In this document: positions 46,647 to 55,902 of the stretch, piece after piece
Layout: the number at the start of each line of letters is the position of its first letter
How positions within the stretch are numbered: position 1 is the stretch's first letter
From: Arthrobacter sp. TMP15
GTDB taxonomy: Bacteria > Actinomycetota > Actinomycetes > Actinomycetales > Micrococcaceae
Direction of reading: 5' to 3'
Assembly: GCF_039529835.1 (NCBI RefSeq)
Contig: NZ_CP154262.1
Location: 3,162,001-3,226,000, forward strand
Length of the DNA: 64,000 bases
Position numbers and translations under genes: made by a program
The notes under the pieces: generated by a model
Told to the model about the DNA's origin: nothing
Seen by the model: the letters and a program-made list of their open reading frames with translations, nothing else
The model's database searches: none

Positions 46647-47468
46647 TTAGATTCCCTGCGATTGGAAGTCTCGTGGCACCACAACCATGGGCACGGGTAG
46701 CGAGCGTAAAATCTTGTTAGCGGTAGAGCCAAGGAAGATTTTTCTGTTCTCAGCCAGACGGCTGGAGCCCACAATAACAAGTTCCCCGGACTTCCAACCA
46801 ATCCCATCTACGGCTTCTTCAATGTTGCGGCCATGGGCCAATGTCACTGTGACAGTATTTGCCGGGAGTTTAGCCGCGGCCGCTTTCAGGACAGTATTTA
46901 CGTGTTGTTTGGCCGGGCTCAGGGCGTTGTCAAGATCAAAATCGGACTGTTTGGTTTGATCAATTTCAACTACGGAAACCAGCCGCAGCGGCACGTGCCG
47001 CCGCTGCGCCGCAGTTGTTCCGACCTCGAGCACCGCCTGCCAGCCCTCACGCATGCCTGTCATAACTGTTAGCCGTGTCAGCGGGTCCCTGCGGTTGTAG
47101 CCTCGCGGGGCGAGGGCCACCGGGACCGGAGAGGCATGCAATAACCCGTTTGCCACCGAACCCACCGTGAAGCGCTTGAAAAGACCATTGCTTGCCGCCC
47201 CGACAACTATCAGCACCGCCTTGTCTTCTTTCGCCGCATCAATGAGACCATGCACAAAAGAGTCGGCAACCCGTGTGGAAAAGGTTGCCGTGACGCCGTC
47301 CGGCACCATGGACAGCGCATGTTTTTCCAGGTCTGCATCTGCCGTCTTTTTGCCATGGACCACGTTGACCAAATGCAACTCAGCACCCTGGGTTGTTGCG
47401 ATGACCCCGGCAAGGGCGATGGCGTCAGTGCCACGCTCATCGGGCCGGTACCCCACTACATATTTCAT
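46647..47468 (-). CDS. Tandem universal stress protein (two Usp domains)
   Basis: 273 residues from the ATG at 47468 with GAAGGG upstream. Both Usp domains keep an ATP-binding-type end motif: VVGAASNGLFKRFTVGSVAN near residue 95 followed by HASPVPVALAPRG, and IVGSSRLAENRKIFLGSTAN near 240 followed by SLPVPMVVVPRD. Tandem Usp proteins bind nucleotides and help survival in stress or stasis. It is the last gene of a three-gene unit, overlapping the membrane-protein gene by ATGA. Confidence 0.92.
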   Translation of the reverse strand: MKYVVGYRPDERGTDAIALAGVIATTQGAELHLVNVVHGKKTADADLEKHALSMVPDGVTATFSTRVADSFVHGLIDAAKEDKAVLIVVGAASNGLFKRFTVGSVANGLLHASPVPVALAPRGYNRRDPLTRLTVMTGMREGWQAVLEVGTTAAQRRHVPLRLVSVVEIDQTKQSDFDLDNALSPAKQHVNTVLKAAAAKLPANTVTVTLAHGRNIEEAVDGIGWKSGELVIVGSSRLAENRKIFLGSTANKILRSLPVPMVVVPRDFQSQGI

Positions 47469-48646
47469 GAAAAGACCCTTCGACAGGCCTCTATGGCGCA
47501 GCACATCGCTGCGCGCTCTGAGGCGTTCGTAGCACTGACTGTACAGCGCAGACGCCTGTGGGAAAAGGTTTTACGGGCCGATCGTGCCAGAATATTCGGC
47601 ACGCTCCACCTCAGTTGCTGCGCTTGGGGATACCGCCTGCGTGTTACTTCTGGATTTTCCTGAGTTGTTCCCTCAGCCTCTTTGGCAACTGGCGGACTGG
47701 CTAGAGGCGTTCGGTGGGTCAGCAGAAGCAGCAACCCCCAGAACAAGGCACCAAAGCCCACCATGCTCAGATGGTCGCCCACACCGGTGAGGATTTGCGG
47801 CCACGGGGTGGTGTTGTAATCAAACCCGTCAATAGAACGAGTCTCCGAGCCCAACTCCAGCGGAAAGAGCTGCGGTGCAAACCACGTCCAAACTCCCAAC
47901 CCGATAAAAGCTATACCGGTAAGGACTCCAGCCTTGCCGGAGAAGGCACCAGGTTTCCTGCTAGCAGCTGGCCACCCCATGATCAGAATGGCAATGATGA
48001 TCAGGCCAAGAATCAGCAAGGGTCCATTGCTCAACTGAAAAAAGTACGGCCAAGGGATCTGATTGGCATTCTCTTGATATCTAACCGGATTATAAAATAG
48101 TTCAGGCATCAAAGTCGCTCCAAATAGGCCAAGCGTTCCAAAGCCAAGAGACACCAGCCCGATGAGGGCCAACCCGCCCCGGAACCACCTACTTTGGTCC
48201 GTATAGTGCCGCGAAGCCAAGAAAATTAGGGCTGCCAGCATCCCCACGCTCGCCGTAAACAAGGCAGGAGCCCCGCCGAGAATGGCGCTCCCCCACGGAA
48301 TCACCATGATGCCGTGAAAATTCGTCGGATCCGCACTTCGTGCAGAAGGAATCAGGAATCCTGCAAGCAAACAAAAAACCGCGCCAGCAAAAGTTATCAG
48401 TACCCCGCTCAATCCCCAGATCCAGGTTTTAGCACTCCACTGTGTTTGCCGCTCATCCTGAACCAACACGGGAACGTGCTCTCGCGCATGCTGCGGTGGA
48501 GCAGCCGGGGCTGTCGGCACAGTCGGCACAGTCGGCACAGTTGGAGCAGTTGGAGCAGTCGGCACAGCCGGATCAGGTTCGCTTGTGTTTGACTCTCCGC
48601 CGGGTTGAAACATGGACGGGTACCGCTGATCAAAATCTGAACTCAT
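47465..48646 (-). CDS. Membrane protein, paralogue B of a tandem pair
   Basis: 393 residues, no known family recognised. It starts MSSDFDQRYPSMFQPGGES, a signature shared with the upstream gene (MNFDPRYPAEFQPGGDS). A Pro/Thr/Ala-rich repeat (residues about 28-50) precedes five or six membrane helices, for example VLITFAGAVFCLLAGFLIP and GPLLILGLIIIAILIMGW. The C-terminal 60 residues are basic and lack helix pattern. Both ends overlap neighbours by four bases, showing coupled translation with the paralogue and the Usp gene. Confidence 0.85.
   Translation of the reverse strand: MSSDFDQRYPSMFQPGGESNTSEPDPAVPTAPTAPTVPTVPTVPTAPAAPPQHAREHVPVLVQDERQTQWSAKTWIWGLSGVLITFAGAVFCLLAGFLIPSARSADPTNFHGIMVIPWGSAILGGAPALFTASVGMLAALIFLASRHYTDQSRWFRGGLALIGLVSLGFGTLGLFGATLMPELFYNPVRYQENANQIPWPYFFQLSNGPLLILGLIIIAILIMGWPAASRKPGAFSGKAGVLTGIAFIGLGVWTWFAPQLFPLELGSETRSIDGFDYNTTPWPQILTGVGDHLSMVGFGALFWGLLLLLTHRTPLASPPVAKEAEGTTQENPEVTRRRYPQAQQLRWSVPNILARSARKTFSHRRLRCTVSATNASERAAMCCAIEACRRVFS
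48513..48566. repeat. Six tandem 9-bp repeats in a coding region
   Basis: GTCGGCACA (four copies) and GTTGGAGCA (two copies) alternate in register from 48513 to 48566. On the minus strand they encode repeats of PTA/PTV in the Pro-rich N-terminal part of paralogue B. Length could vary between strains. Confidence 0.9.
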
Positions 48647-49692
48647 ATTCCGCTCCCAGGGTCTGCGCCAGAGCTCAATGGCTCCGGCTCGACTGCAGCC
48701 TCCCTAGCTACCCGATGCTCACCGACTTTTCTGAACTGCAGAAACAAGGCGAGTAGCATCGCGGCCAACCCCACCAGCAACAGGTACGGGGCTACCTGGA
48801 TCAGGGTGACAGGCCACGGGGTCAGCTGCATGTTGGCATCCTCGAAAGTGAAGGTTTTAGGGCCCATGGAGGAGAAGAAAATCTCTGGCGCGTTAAACGC
48901 CACAGCAGTGCCTACAAGCAAAACTATGCCCGTAGCAAAAGCGTGAACTGCTGAGGACGCATTCTTTCCGCTGTCAGTAGGCCGCAGGATCACCAGAGCC
49001 GCACCCGCGCACAACCCGAACAGAGCCAAGGGCATTGTCGAAAGGTAGGTCAGCTGCAGCCAAGGATATATCTCGGGTGACTGTGCTGGATCGCCATACA
49101 TAGCAAACAAAATTTCCGGATGCCAGGTTGTTGCGTAGAGCGCGATTGTTGCAGCGCTCAGAGCTCCAATTGCCAGCATTGCGGCAGCGCTTCTCAACCA
49201 ACGAACTGCCTTGGGGTGTCGGGGAGCTCCCGCAATGAGCATTGTGACAAGCATGCCCATCCCTGCAATGAGAATAAAAGGCCCCAAAGCCAGCCATTTA
49301 TTCGGCAGGGGAAAGAACAACGCAACGCTCATGTAGTTGGCGTCGAACGAGCCGTCCACGTGCGGCGCCTTTGGCAGTAAACAAAATATGCCGAACAGGA
49401 TAGTTACAACACCCGCGCCAAGACCTACCAGCCAAGTCCGTGCAGTCCAGGGCACCGGCTCGTTCACAAGCTCGACCGGCGGGGCTTCCTCGCTAGCCGC
49501 ACAATCGGCCGGGTCGGCGGCAACCTGTGCCCCGTTTTGGCCACGGGTATCGGTGGCCACCGATACCCGCTCTTCAAGCTGGGGCGGGTCAGACTGGGGT
49601 GAGCCTAACTCAGCAGTGGCCACCCACGGCAGCGAGTCGCCACCCGGCTGAAACTCAGCCGGGTATCTTGGATCGAAATTCATCTGCCCCAT
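48643..49692 (-). CDS. Membrane protein, paralogue A of a tandem pair
   Basis: 349 residues from the ATG at 49692, with GAGGGGG upstream; an ATG at 49683 is also possible. It shares with paralogue B the FDxRYPxxFQPGG start, a polar spacer, then PWTARTWLVGLGAGVVTILFG against QWSAKTWIWGLSGVLITFAG, and five or six helices with the same spacing. TPWPVTLIQVAPYLLLVG matches TPWPQILTGVGDHLSMVG in B. It is the first gene of the unit. No function is known. Confidence 0.85.
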   Translation of the reverse strand: MGQMNFDPRYPAEFQPGGDSLPWVATAELGSPQSDPPQLEERVSVATDTRGQNGAQVAADPADCAASEEAPPVELVNEPVPWTARTWLVGLGAGVVTILFGIFCLLPKAPHVDGSFDANYMSVALFFPLPNKWLALGPFILIAGMGMLVTMLIAGAPRHPKAVRWLRSAAAMLAIGALSAATIALYATTWHPEILFAMYGDPAQSPEIYPWLQLTYLSTMPLALFGLCAGAALVILRPTDSGKNASSAVHAFATGIVLLVGTAVAFNAPEIFFSSMGPKTFTFEDANMQLTPWPVTLIQVAPYLLLVGLAAMLLALFLQFRKVGEHRVAREAAVEPEPLSSGADPGSGI

Positions 49693-49792
49693 GCAACCCC
49701 CTCGGTGCGTGAATGAAACTTCTCCAAGCCTAACCCGGAGACAAATTCTCATCTGCAAGCTGCCGGCATAGTCACAGGTCCCAGCAAAGAAA

Positions 49793-49833
49793 GCGGCACT
49801 CTAGTCTGGCTGGATGCCGGACTAGAGTGCCGC
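49793..49833. terminator. Hairpin between gabT and the membrane-paralogue unit
   Basis: GCGGCACTCTAGTC (49793-49806) and GACTAGAGTGCCGC (49820-49833) are perfect complements; TGGC with GCCG extends the stem with one wobble around a 5-nt loop. It lies 67 bases after the gabT stop on the minus strand. Confidence 0.75.
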
Positions 49834-49900
49834 CGTCGTTCCCTTCACTGCAGGATTCACAGCTTTAGTCAGAGAAACTGAGGATGGTGCCCCTGGGGCG

Positions 49901-51262
49901 TTAGTTGGTTGCGCGGATTGCGTCGCAGAGCACGTCCAGGCCGTCGTTGAGCAGCTCCTCGCTGATGACCAGAGGGGGAAGCAGGCGGATGACGTTGCCG
50001 TAGGTGCCGCAGGTCAAGATAATGACACCGGCCTTCAAGCAAGCGCCGGCGATGGCCTTGGCCGCTTCCGCGTTGACTTCCTTGGTGGTATTTGCGGTCC
50101 CGGGCTTAACAAGTTCAATAGCCATCATGGCGCCACGGCCACGGATTTCTCCGATGATGCCCGCCGCGCCCATTTCCTGAACCAAAGCGTTGAAACGGTC
50201 GGTGACGATCCGTTCAATTCTCTGCGCCCGGGCATTGAGGTCGTGCTCCTTCATGGTGCGGATAGCGGCCAAAGCACCGGCGCAGGCCACCGGGTTGCCG
50301 CCGTAGGTCCCACCGAGCCCGCCCGGGTGCACGGCATCCATCAGCTCGGCACGGCCAGTGATAGCTGAAAGTGGCAGGCCTCCGCCAATTCCCTTGGCCA
50401 TGGTGATGATGTCAGGGACTACGCCTTCGTGCTGTGTGGCGAACCATTCACCTGTGCGGCAGAAGCCTGACTGGACCTCATCTGCAATGAAGACGACCCC
50501 GTTTTCCTTAGCCCAAGCGGCAAGCGTGGGCAAGAAGCCATCTGCCGGGACAATGAAGCCGCCCTCACCCTGGATGGGTTCGATCAGGATGGCCGCGACG
50601 GAGTCTGAACCAATCTGCTTCTCAATCATGGTGATGGCGCGGCGTGCTGCTTCCTCGCCCTTGATTTCAGCTTCTTCGCGGTACGGGTAGCTCATCGGCA
50701 CACGGTAGATCTCAGGTGCAAAGGGACCGAAGTTCGTTTTGTATGGCATGGCCTTGGCCGTCAGTGCCATGGTCAGGTTGGTGCGGCCATGGTAGGCATG
50801 ATCGAAAGCCACAATGGCGTCACGGCCGGTGGCCAGACGCGCCACCTTCACTGCGTTCTCAACTGCTTCTGCGCCAGAGTTGAACAGCACTGTACGCTTC
50901 TGGTGCGTACCCGGGGTCAGCGCGTTGAGCTCTTCCGCAACCGCAACGTAGCTTTCGTACGGGGTCACCATGAAGCAGGTATGCGTGAAATGGCCCACCT
51001 GTTCACGGACTGCTTCCACAACGTTGGCATCCGATGCACCCACCGAGGTGACCGCAATGCCTGAACCCAAATCGATGAAAGAGTTGCCGTCAACATCGGT
51101 GAGGATGCCGCCGTCAGCGTCTGCCACGTAAACCGGCACTGTGGAGGCGACCCCGCCTGCCACAACAGCCTTGCGCCGGACATCTAAGGCAGTCGACTTT
51201 GGGCCGGGGAATGTCCCCAAAATCTGGCGCTTTTGGGCAAGGCGGTACTGAATATCTGACAT
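49901..51262 (-). CDS. gabT: 4-aminobutyrate transaminase GabT
   Basis: 453 residues from the ATG at 51262, which has AAAGGA at a normal distance; ATGs just upstream are too close to it. Class III aminotransferase motifs: DVDGNSFIDLGSGIAVTSVG near 60, VLFNSGAEAVENAVKVAR near 125, FDHAYHGRTNLTMALT near 150, PIQGEGGFIVP near 230, VFIADEVQSGFCRTG near 260 and the PLP lysine in TMAKGIGGGLPLSA near 295. It moves the amino group of GABA to 2-oxoglutarate, giving succinate semialdehyde. It follows the aldehyde dehydrogenase gene. Confidence 0.95.
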   Translation of the reverse strand: MSDIQYRLAQKRQILGTFPGPKSTALDVRRKAVVAGGVASTVPVYVADADGGILTDVDGNSFIDLGSGIAVTSVGASDANVVEAVREQVGHFTHTCFMVTPYESYVAVAEELNALTPGTHQKRTVLFNSGAEAVENAVKVARLATGRDAIVAFDHAYHGRTNLTMALTAKAMPYKTNFGPFAPEIYRVPMSYPYREEAEIKGEEAARRAITMIEKQIGSDSVAAILIEPIQGEGGFIVPADGFLPTLAAWAKENGVVFIADEVQSGFCRTGEWFATQHEGVVPDIITMAKGIGGGLPLSAITGRAELMDAVHPGGLGGTYGGNPVACAGALAAIRTMKEHDLNARAQRIERIVTDRFNALVQEMGAAGIIGEIRGRGAMMAIELVKPGTANTTKEVNAEAAKAIAGACLKAGVIILTCGTYGNVIRLLPPLVISEELLNDGLDVLCDAIRATN

Positions 51263-51345
51263 GGACATTCCTTTCAACGTGGTGAAATTCTCATAGTGAT
51301 GTTGGCGCAGGTCCGGGAGTGAACCCGCGCCAACCAGGTGCTGAA

Positions 51346-52776
51346 TTAAACGTCTAGATTGCTCATGACGTGCTTGATTCGCGTGTAATCCTCAACGCCG
51401 TACATGGACAGGTCCTTGCCGTAGCCAGACTGCTTGAACCCACCATGGGGCATCTCGGCCGTGAGCATGATGTGGGTATTAATCCACACGGCACCAAAGT
51501 CCAGGTCGCGGGAGACGCGCATGGCAACCCCGTGGTTTGAGGTCCAGACGCTGGAAGCCAAAGCATATTCGACGTCGTTGGCCAACTCCACAGCCTCTTC
51601 CTCGGTCTTGAAGCTTTGCACGGTGATAACAGGGCCAAAGGTCTCCTGCTGGACAATGTCATCAGTCTGCTTCACACCGTCAACAACTGTTGCTTCGAAG
51701 AAGAACCCCTTCTCGCCCACCTGTTTTCCGCCGGCAACAACTGTTGCGTGGGCAGGAATGTTTTGCACAACCTTAACCACCGAGTTGAAATGGTTGACGT
51801 TGTTTAGCGGACCAAAGTAATTCTTGGATTCGTCTTTATTTCCGGTTTCCAGACCCTTGGCCGCCGTGGCCAGCGCACTGACGAACTCATCATGTGCGCC
51901 CTCCTCAACCAACACACGAGTGATGGCTGTACAGTCCTGGCCGGCGTTGAAGAAGGAGTACTCGGCAATCTCCTGAGCAGTTTTCCCCAAGTTGGCATCG
52001 GCAAAAACGATGGCGGGGGCCTTGCCGCCCAGTTCCAAATGTGCGCGTTTGAGGCCCTTGGCCGCTCCGGTGGCAACAGCAATGCCGGCCCGGACTGAGC
52101 CGGTGATTGAAACCATGGCAGGAGTCTTGTGTTCAACCATGGCCGCGCCCGTTGCGCCGTTGCCCAAAATAAAGTTCAGCACGCCTTTGGGAACAATATC
52201 TTTGGCAATCTCGGCAAAGGCAAGCGTGCTTTCCGGGGTGGTGTCGCTTGGCTTGACCACCACGGTGTTACCGGCCGCCAATGCCGGGCCAATCTTCCAG
52301 ATCAACATCAAAAATGGGTAGTTCCAAGGAGTAACCTGGGCAATGACGCCAACAGGTTCGCGGCGCACATATGAAGTGAAATTCTCCATGTACTCTCCGG
52401 CCGAGCGGCCCTCAAGCAGACGTGCTGCACCGGCAAAGAAACGAAGCTGGTCAGCACCTGCTGCTACCTCTTCCTGGGCGATCATCTCTTTGATCTGGCC
52501 TGTGTTGCGGTGCTGCGCATCAACAAGTTCTTCGCTGCGTGCCTCAACAGCATCTGCAAGCTTGAGCAGCACGGTTTGACGCTGCCCGGGAGTTGCATGT
52601 TTCCAGGTTTTGAAGGCAGTTGCCGCGGCCTCCATGGCCGCATCCACATCGTCTTGGCTGGAGATCGGCGCGTTGGCCACTATTTCGCCGTTGCTTGGAT
52701 TGACAATATCCAAAGACTCGGACCCGGTGACGGGGACGAATTCTCCGTTAATGAAGTTCTGCAAGGTTCGGACCAC
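51346..52776 (-). CDS. Gamma-aminobutyraldehyde dehydrogenase-like ALDH (PatD type)
   Basis: 476 residues with a GTG start at 52776 (VRTLQNFINGEFVP) and AGAGG upstream; the open frame to 53154 is antisense to the regulator gene. ALDH motifs: TPWNYPFLMLIWKIGPAL near 150, LELGGKAPAIVF with the catalytic Glu near 250 and FNAGQDCTAITRV with the Cys near 285. The end NTHIMLTAEMPHGGFKQSGY is like PatD, which turns 4-aminobutanal from putrescine into GABA. The next gene, gabT, would use GABA. Confidence 0.9.
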   Translation of the reverse strand: MVRTLQNFINGEFVPVTGSESLDIVNPSNGEIVANAPISSQDDVDAAMEAAATAFKTWKHATPGQRQTVLLKLADAVEARSEELVDAQHRNTGQIKEMIAQEEVAAGADQLRFFAGAARLLEGRSAGEYMENFTSYVRREPVGVIAQVTPWNYPFLMLIWKIGPALAAGNTVVVKPSDTTPESTLAFAEIAKDIVPKGVLNFILGNGATGAAMVEHKTPAMVSITGSVRAGIAVATGAAKGLKRAHLELGGKAPAIVFADANLGKTAQEIAEYSFFNAGQDCTAITRVLVEEGAHDEFVSALATAAKGLETGNKDESKNYFGPLNNVNHFNSVVKVVQNIPAHATVVAGGKQVGEKGFFFEATVVDGVKQTDDIVQQETFGPVITVQSFKTEEEAVELANDVEYALASSVWTSNHGVAMRVSRDLDFGAVWINTHIMLTAEMPHGGFKQSGYGKDLSMYGVEDYTRIKHVMSNLDV

Positions 52777-52906
52777 AGTGTTCAACCTCTTTAGCTCGAT
52801 AGGGGTGATGCGGACGTTGCACCGCATATGCGACAGCCTAAGCCCGGAACGGGGTGGAAGCGAATAGTCAACTGCACCACGGTTCTCATAATGAGTAGTG
52901 CGTTTG

Positions 52907-52912
52907 TATAGT
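52907..52912 (+). promoter_or_regulatory. -10 box for a leaderless pucR-type transcript
   Basis: TATAGT ends six bases before the ATG at 52919, so transcription would begin at or next to the start codon. TTCTCA, 18 bp further upstream, is a weak -35 box. No SD is present. Confidence 0.5.
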
Positions 52913-52918
52913 TGTTGC

Positions 52919-54367
52919 ATGGCACTCTCCTTGGCAGACCTCATAGGTACCTCCGGTTTGCATCTGCAAAATCTCGGCTCAACCAGAACACCCCTTAGTG
53001 CTGCCATCGATTGGGTGGCTGTCACGGAACTTGAAAATCCGCAGGCGTTCCTCAGTGGCGGCGAGCTAGTTCTCACCACCGGCGCCCGGCAAAGCACCGC
53101 GGACGCCCAGCGTTCTTTTGTCAGACAGATCAAACGCGCCGGCGCCGTCGGCATTGGTTTTGGCGTTGGTTTTGAACACGGTTCCGTTCCTCCTGCCCTG
53201 TTGGCCGAAGCAAATCGCTGGGCGGTTCCGGTGGTGGAGGTCCCTTACAGCACCCCATTCATTGCGATCGGCAAGTTGGTGGCAGATGCCCGTTCCTCGG
53301 ATCATTACACAAAGTTGGAGCGTTTGCTGCGCGAACACCAAGTGTTGGCGCGGGCACTTCTGACTGGTGGAGGGCTGCCTGCACTACTGAAAAAACTGTC
53401 ATTGATGGTGGCTGCTGATCTTGTCATCACCCAGCACGGTGGCGAAGTGGCCACAACTTCAAGTGGTGCTGTTCCAGAGGACTGCGCCTGGCATGCAGTT
53501 GCGCTGTCTACAGGAAAGCGTGATTCCAGCACCCTCTGGCTGCGCAATCCTTTTCATGACGATGGAATTGTTGACTACGCCCGTGGGCTCATCAGCATTG
53601 AACTGAACAACCAAATCCAACGGCGGCAAAGTGCACGGCAAATTGCCGGGCAGGTCCTCGGTGACATTATTCGGGGCACACTGGAGGCTGCCGACTCTGC
53701 CGCCCGGCTGGAAAATTTGGGGATTTCCCCCGCAGCTAAAAACTTTGTGCTGCTGGTCAGTGCCGAAGAAAACAAGTTCGAGACCCTCTCAACCATTTCG
53801 CTCCCGGCAGGTCTGGAAACCGCAGTTGCTGCCATTGTCAGCTCCGAGGGCAAAGACGAACTTTTATTTGTCATTCCAACCGCGGCTGGCGATCCTGCCG
53901 TGTTGGGCAGGGCCTTGAGCCACCAAATGCACCATATAGGTGTTTCTGCCGCGGTAGGAATTGGCGGCGCCTATTCCCAAGCCAACGGTTTGCGGTGGAG
54001 CTATTTCGAAGCACGCGAGGCCGCCACACGCGGTTTGGAAGTCAATGTTCCTGAGCGTTTGAGTCTGACGTCTTTGCTGCTCGCTAGCGAAGACGTCCCC
54101 ATGGCGGACATGGCTGCTGAAGCGCTGGGACCTCTCACTGCCTTCGATGCAACCCACGGGGCGGAACTTGTTGAGACCTTGGAAACATATTTACGGCTCA
54201 ATGGTTCTGTGGCGGCTGTTGCCCAGACTCTGGCACTGCACAGGAACACTGTGCGTTACCGACTCACTCAGATCGCCGAGCTCACCGGCTACGATCCTGC
54301 TTTGACCGCCGACCGTGTGCAGTTATGGTTGGCTCTGGCAGTGCGCAGGTTATCCCCGCCCGCATAA
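52919..54367 (+). CDS. PucR-family transcriptional regulator, divergent from the GABA genes
   Basis: 482 residues from the ATG at 52919. The N-terminal PucR domain reads LADLIGTSGLHLQNLGSTRT and ELENPQAFLSGGELVLTTGA. A middle GGDEF-like part precedes the C-terminal helix-turn-helix of the PucR/CdaR type, LRLNGSVAAVAQTLALHRNT followed by VRYRLTQIAELTGYDP. It faces away from the ALDH gene with about 140 bp between start codons, which points to control of the patD-gabT pair. The effector is unknown. Confidence 0.92.
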   Translation: MALSLADLIGTSGLHLQNLGSTRTPLSAAIDWVAVTELENPQAFLSGGELVLTTGARQSTADAQRSFVRQIKRAGAVGIGFGVGFEHGSVPPALLAEANRWAVPVVEVPYSTPFIAIGKLVADARSSDHYTKLERLLREHQVLARALLTGGGLPALLKKLSLMVAADLVITQHGGEVATTSSGAVPEDCAWHAVALSTGKRDSSTLWLRNPFHDDGIVDYARGLISIELNNQIQRRQSARQIAGQVLGDIIRGTLEAADSAARLENLGISPAAKNFVLLVSAEENKFETLSTISLPAGLETAVAAIVSSEGKDELLFVIPTAAGDPAVLGRALSHQMHHIGVSAAVGIGGAYSQANGLRWSYFEAREAATRGLEVNVPERLSLTSLLLASEDVPMADMAAEALGPLTAFDATHGAELVETLETYLRLNGSVAAVAQTLALHRNTVRYRLTQIAELTGYDPALTADRVQLWLALAVRRLSPPA

Positions 54368-54399
54368 ATCATCCAACGTGCGGGGGCAACCATGTCGGT

Positions 54400-55869
54400 T
54401 TATCCGAGGATCGATGCTCCACGGGAAACATCCACCATCTCCTCGCGGGAAACCACTTTCACCCGTTCGCGCTGGACCGGCCCGCCTTCCGAAGCCGCCA
54501 CGCCAAGTGCGCACTCATGGGCGTCAAGTTCCAGCCACCCCTCCCACGTAGTGAACTCCACACCGCGGGAGTCCAACAGTTCAACCACTGCCTCCGGGGC
54601 TGCCTCTGCCGCCACAGGCAGGGACTCGCGGTCGGAGAGCAGGTGCGTAATGGTTTCCAGTGCGTCGCCCTTGGTGCTGCCAATCAGGCCAACCGGTCCA
54701 CGCTTTATCCAGCCCGTGGCATAGATACCCGGCACATGGGTGCCGTCAGCACTGAGCACGCGTCCGGCGTCGTTTTGGACAACCCCGCGACGGTGGTCAA
54801 ACTCAACGTCCGGCAGGGCGGAACCAAAATAGCCCACGGAGCGGTAAACGGCCTGAACCGGGTAGTCGATGAACTTCCCTGTGCCGCGGGCGTTGCCTGT
54901 GCCATCGAGCTCAGTGCGCTCGAACTTAATACCTGTGACCTTGCCATCCTCACCGGTCACCTCCACAGGATTATGCAAAAAGTGCAAGTGCAGACGGCGG
55001 GACGCACCCGTGGTGGGATCGGCGGCGTCGTCCTCCTGCTCAACAAGCCAGTTGGTGAGCGTGTTGACCATGGTTTTGACCTGATTGTTGGTCTTGACAG
55101 CGATGTCGGAGGCCTCGTCGAAGTCAAAATCCTCCTCGTAGAGAACAATGTCAACGTCGCGAGAATGGCTGAGCTCGCGCAGCTCCATGGGTGTGAACTT
55201 CACCTGGGCCGGGCCGCGGCGACCAAAAATGTGCACGTCAGTGACAGGAGATTCTTTTAGTCCGGCGTAGACGTTCGCCGGAATTTCCGTCACCAGCAGG
55301 TCGTCCGCATGTTTGGACAAAACGCGTGCCACATCAAGGGCCACGTTGCCGTTGCCGATGACGGCGATTTCTTTGGCATGCAGTGGCCATTCGCGAGCAA
55401 CATCGGGATGCCCGTCGTACCAAGAGACAAAATCGGCGCCGCCAAAAGAACCCTCTAGTTCAATGCCGGGGATGTTCAGATCGGTGTCCTTGATGGCACC
55501 TGTGGCAAAAATGACGGCATCATAGTGCTTTTGGAGGTCTTCCAGTGCAAGATCTGTGCCGTAATCCACGTTGCCAAAGAAGCGGATATCGCCGCGGTCA
55601 AGGACCTTGTAGAGGGCTTTCACGATGCCCTTGATCCGCGGATGGTCCGGGGCAACACCGTAACGAATGAGGCCATAGGGGGCGGGATAGCGGTCAAAAA
55701 GGTCAATACTGAGGACCAATCCGTCGCGCACATCAGCGCTTTTAGTCAACATATCCGCCGCGTAGACCCCGGCCGGGCCTGAACCAATAACGGCAATGCG
55801 CAGCGGACGCTCGGGGGTTCCGGGCGCTGCGCTGGTCACTGAGGTATTTACTGACACGGCTGTGCTCAT
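54400..55869 (-). CDS. fprA: FprA-type NADPH-ferredoxin reductase (copy 2, sulfur cluster)
   Basis: 489 residues from the ATG at 55869; a TTG 15 bases upstream also fits the frame. Motifs mirror copy 1: LRIAVIGSGPAGVYAADML, GVAPDHPRIKGIVKALYKVL, VIGNGNVALDVARVL, HIFGRRGPAQVKFTPMELRE and TGWIKRGPVGLIGSTKGDAL. The protein has a longer N-terminus. It starts 33 bases after cysG, so it likely supplies reduced ferredoxin for a siroheme-dependent sulfite or nitrite reductase. Such a reductase is not in the window. Confidence 0.94.
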   Translation of the reverse strand: MSTAVSVNTSVTSAAPGTPERPLRIAVIGSGPAGVYAADMLTKSADVRDGLVLSIDLFDRYPAPYGLIRYGVAPDHPRIKGIVKALYKVLDRGDIRFFGNVDYGTDLALEDLQKHYDAVIFATGAIKDTDLNIPGIELEGSFGGADFVSWYDGHPDVAREWPLHAKEIAVIGNGNVALDVARVLSKHADDLLVTEIPANVYAGLKESPVTDVHIFGRRGPAQVKFTPMELRELSHSRDVDIVLYEEDFDFDEASDIAVKTNNQVKTMVNTLTNWLVEQEDDAADPTTGASRRLHLHFLHNPVEVTGEDGKVTGIKFERTELDGTGNARGTGKFIDYPVQAVYRSVGYFGSALPDVEFDHRRGVVQNDAGRVLSADGTHVPGIYATGWIKRGPVGLIGSTKGDALETITHLLSDRESLPVAAEAAPEAVVELLDSRGVEFTTWEGWLELDAHECALGVAASEGGPVQRERVKVVSREEMVDVSRGASILG

Positions 55870-55902
55870 TTCTGTGTGCTTCAAAGGGGTCTATGGATAA
55901 GT

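Noticed and set aside
48513-48566. CRISPR-like array
   Set aside because: The repeats are 9 bp, contiguous and in frame within a Pro-rich coding segment; there are no spacers.
52776-53154. N-terminal extension of the aldehyde dehydrogenase to 602 residues
   Set aside because: The extra part lies antisense to the PucR gene and lacks ALDH character; the GTG at 52776 with an SD gives the family's usual length.
54325-55260. 311-codon plus-strand open frame
   Set aside because: Antisense to fprA copy 2; His/Arg/Gly-rich shadow without motifs.
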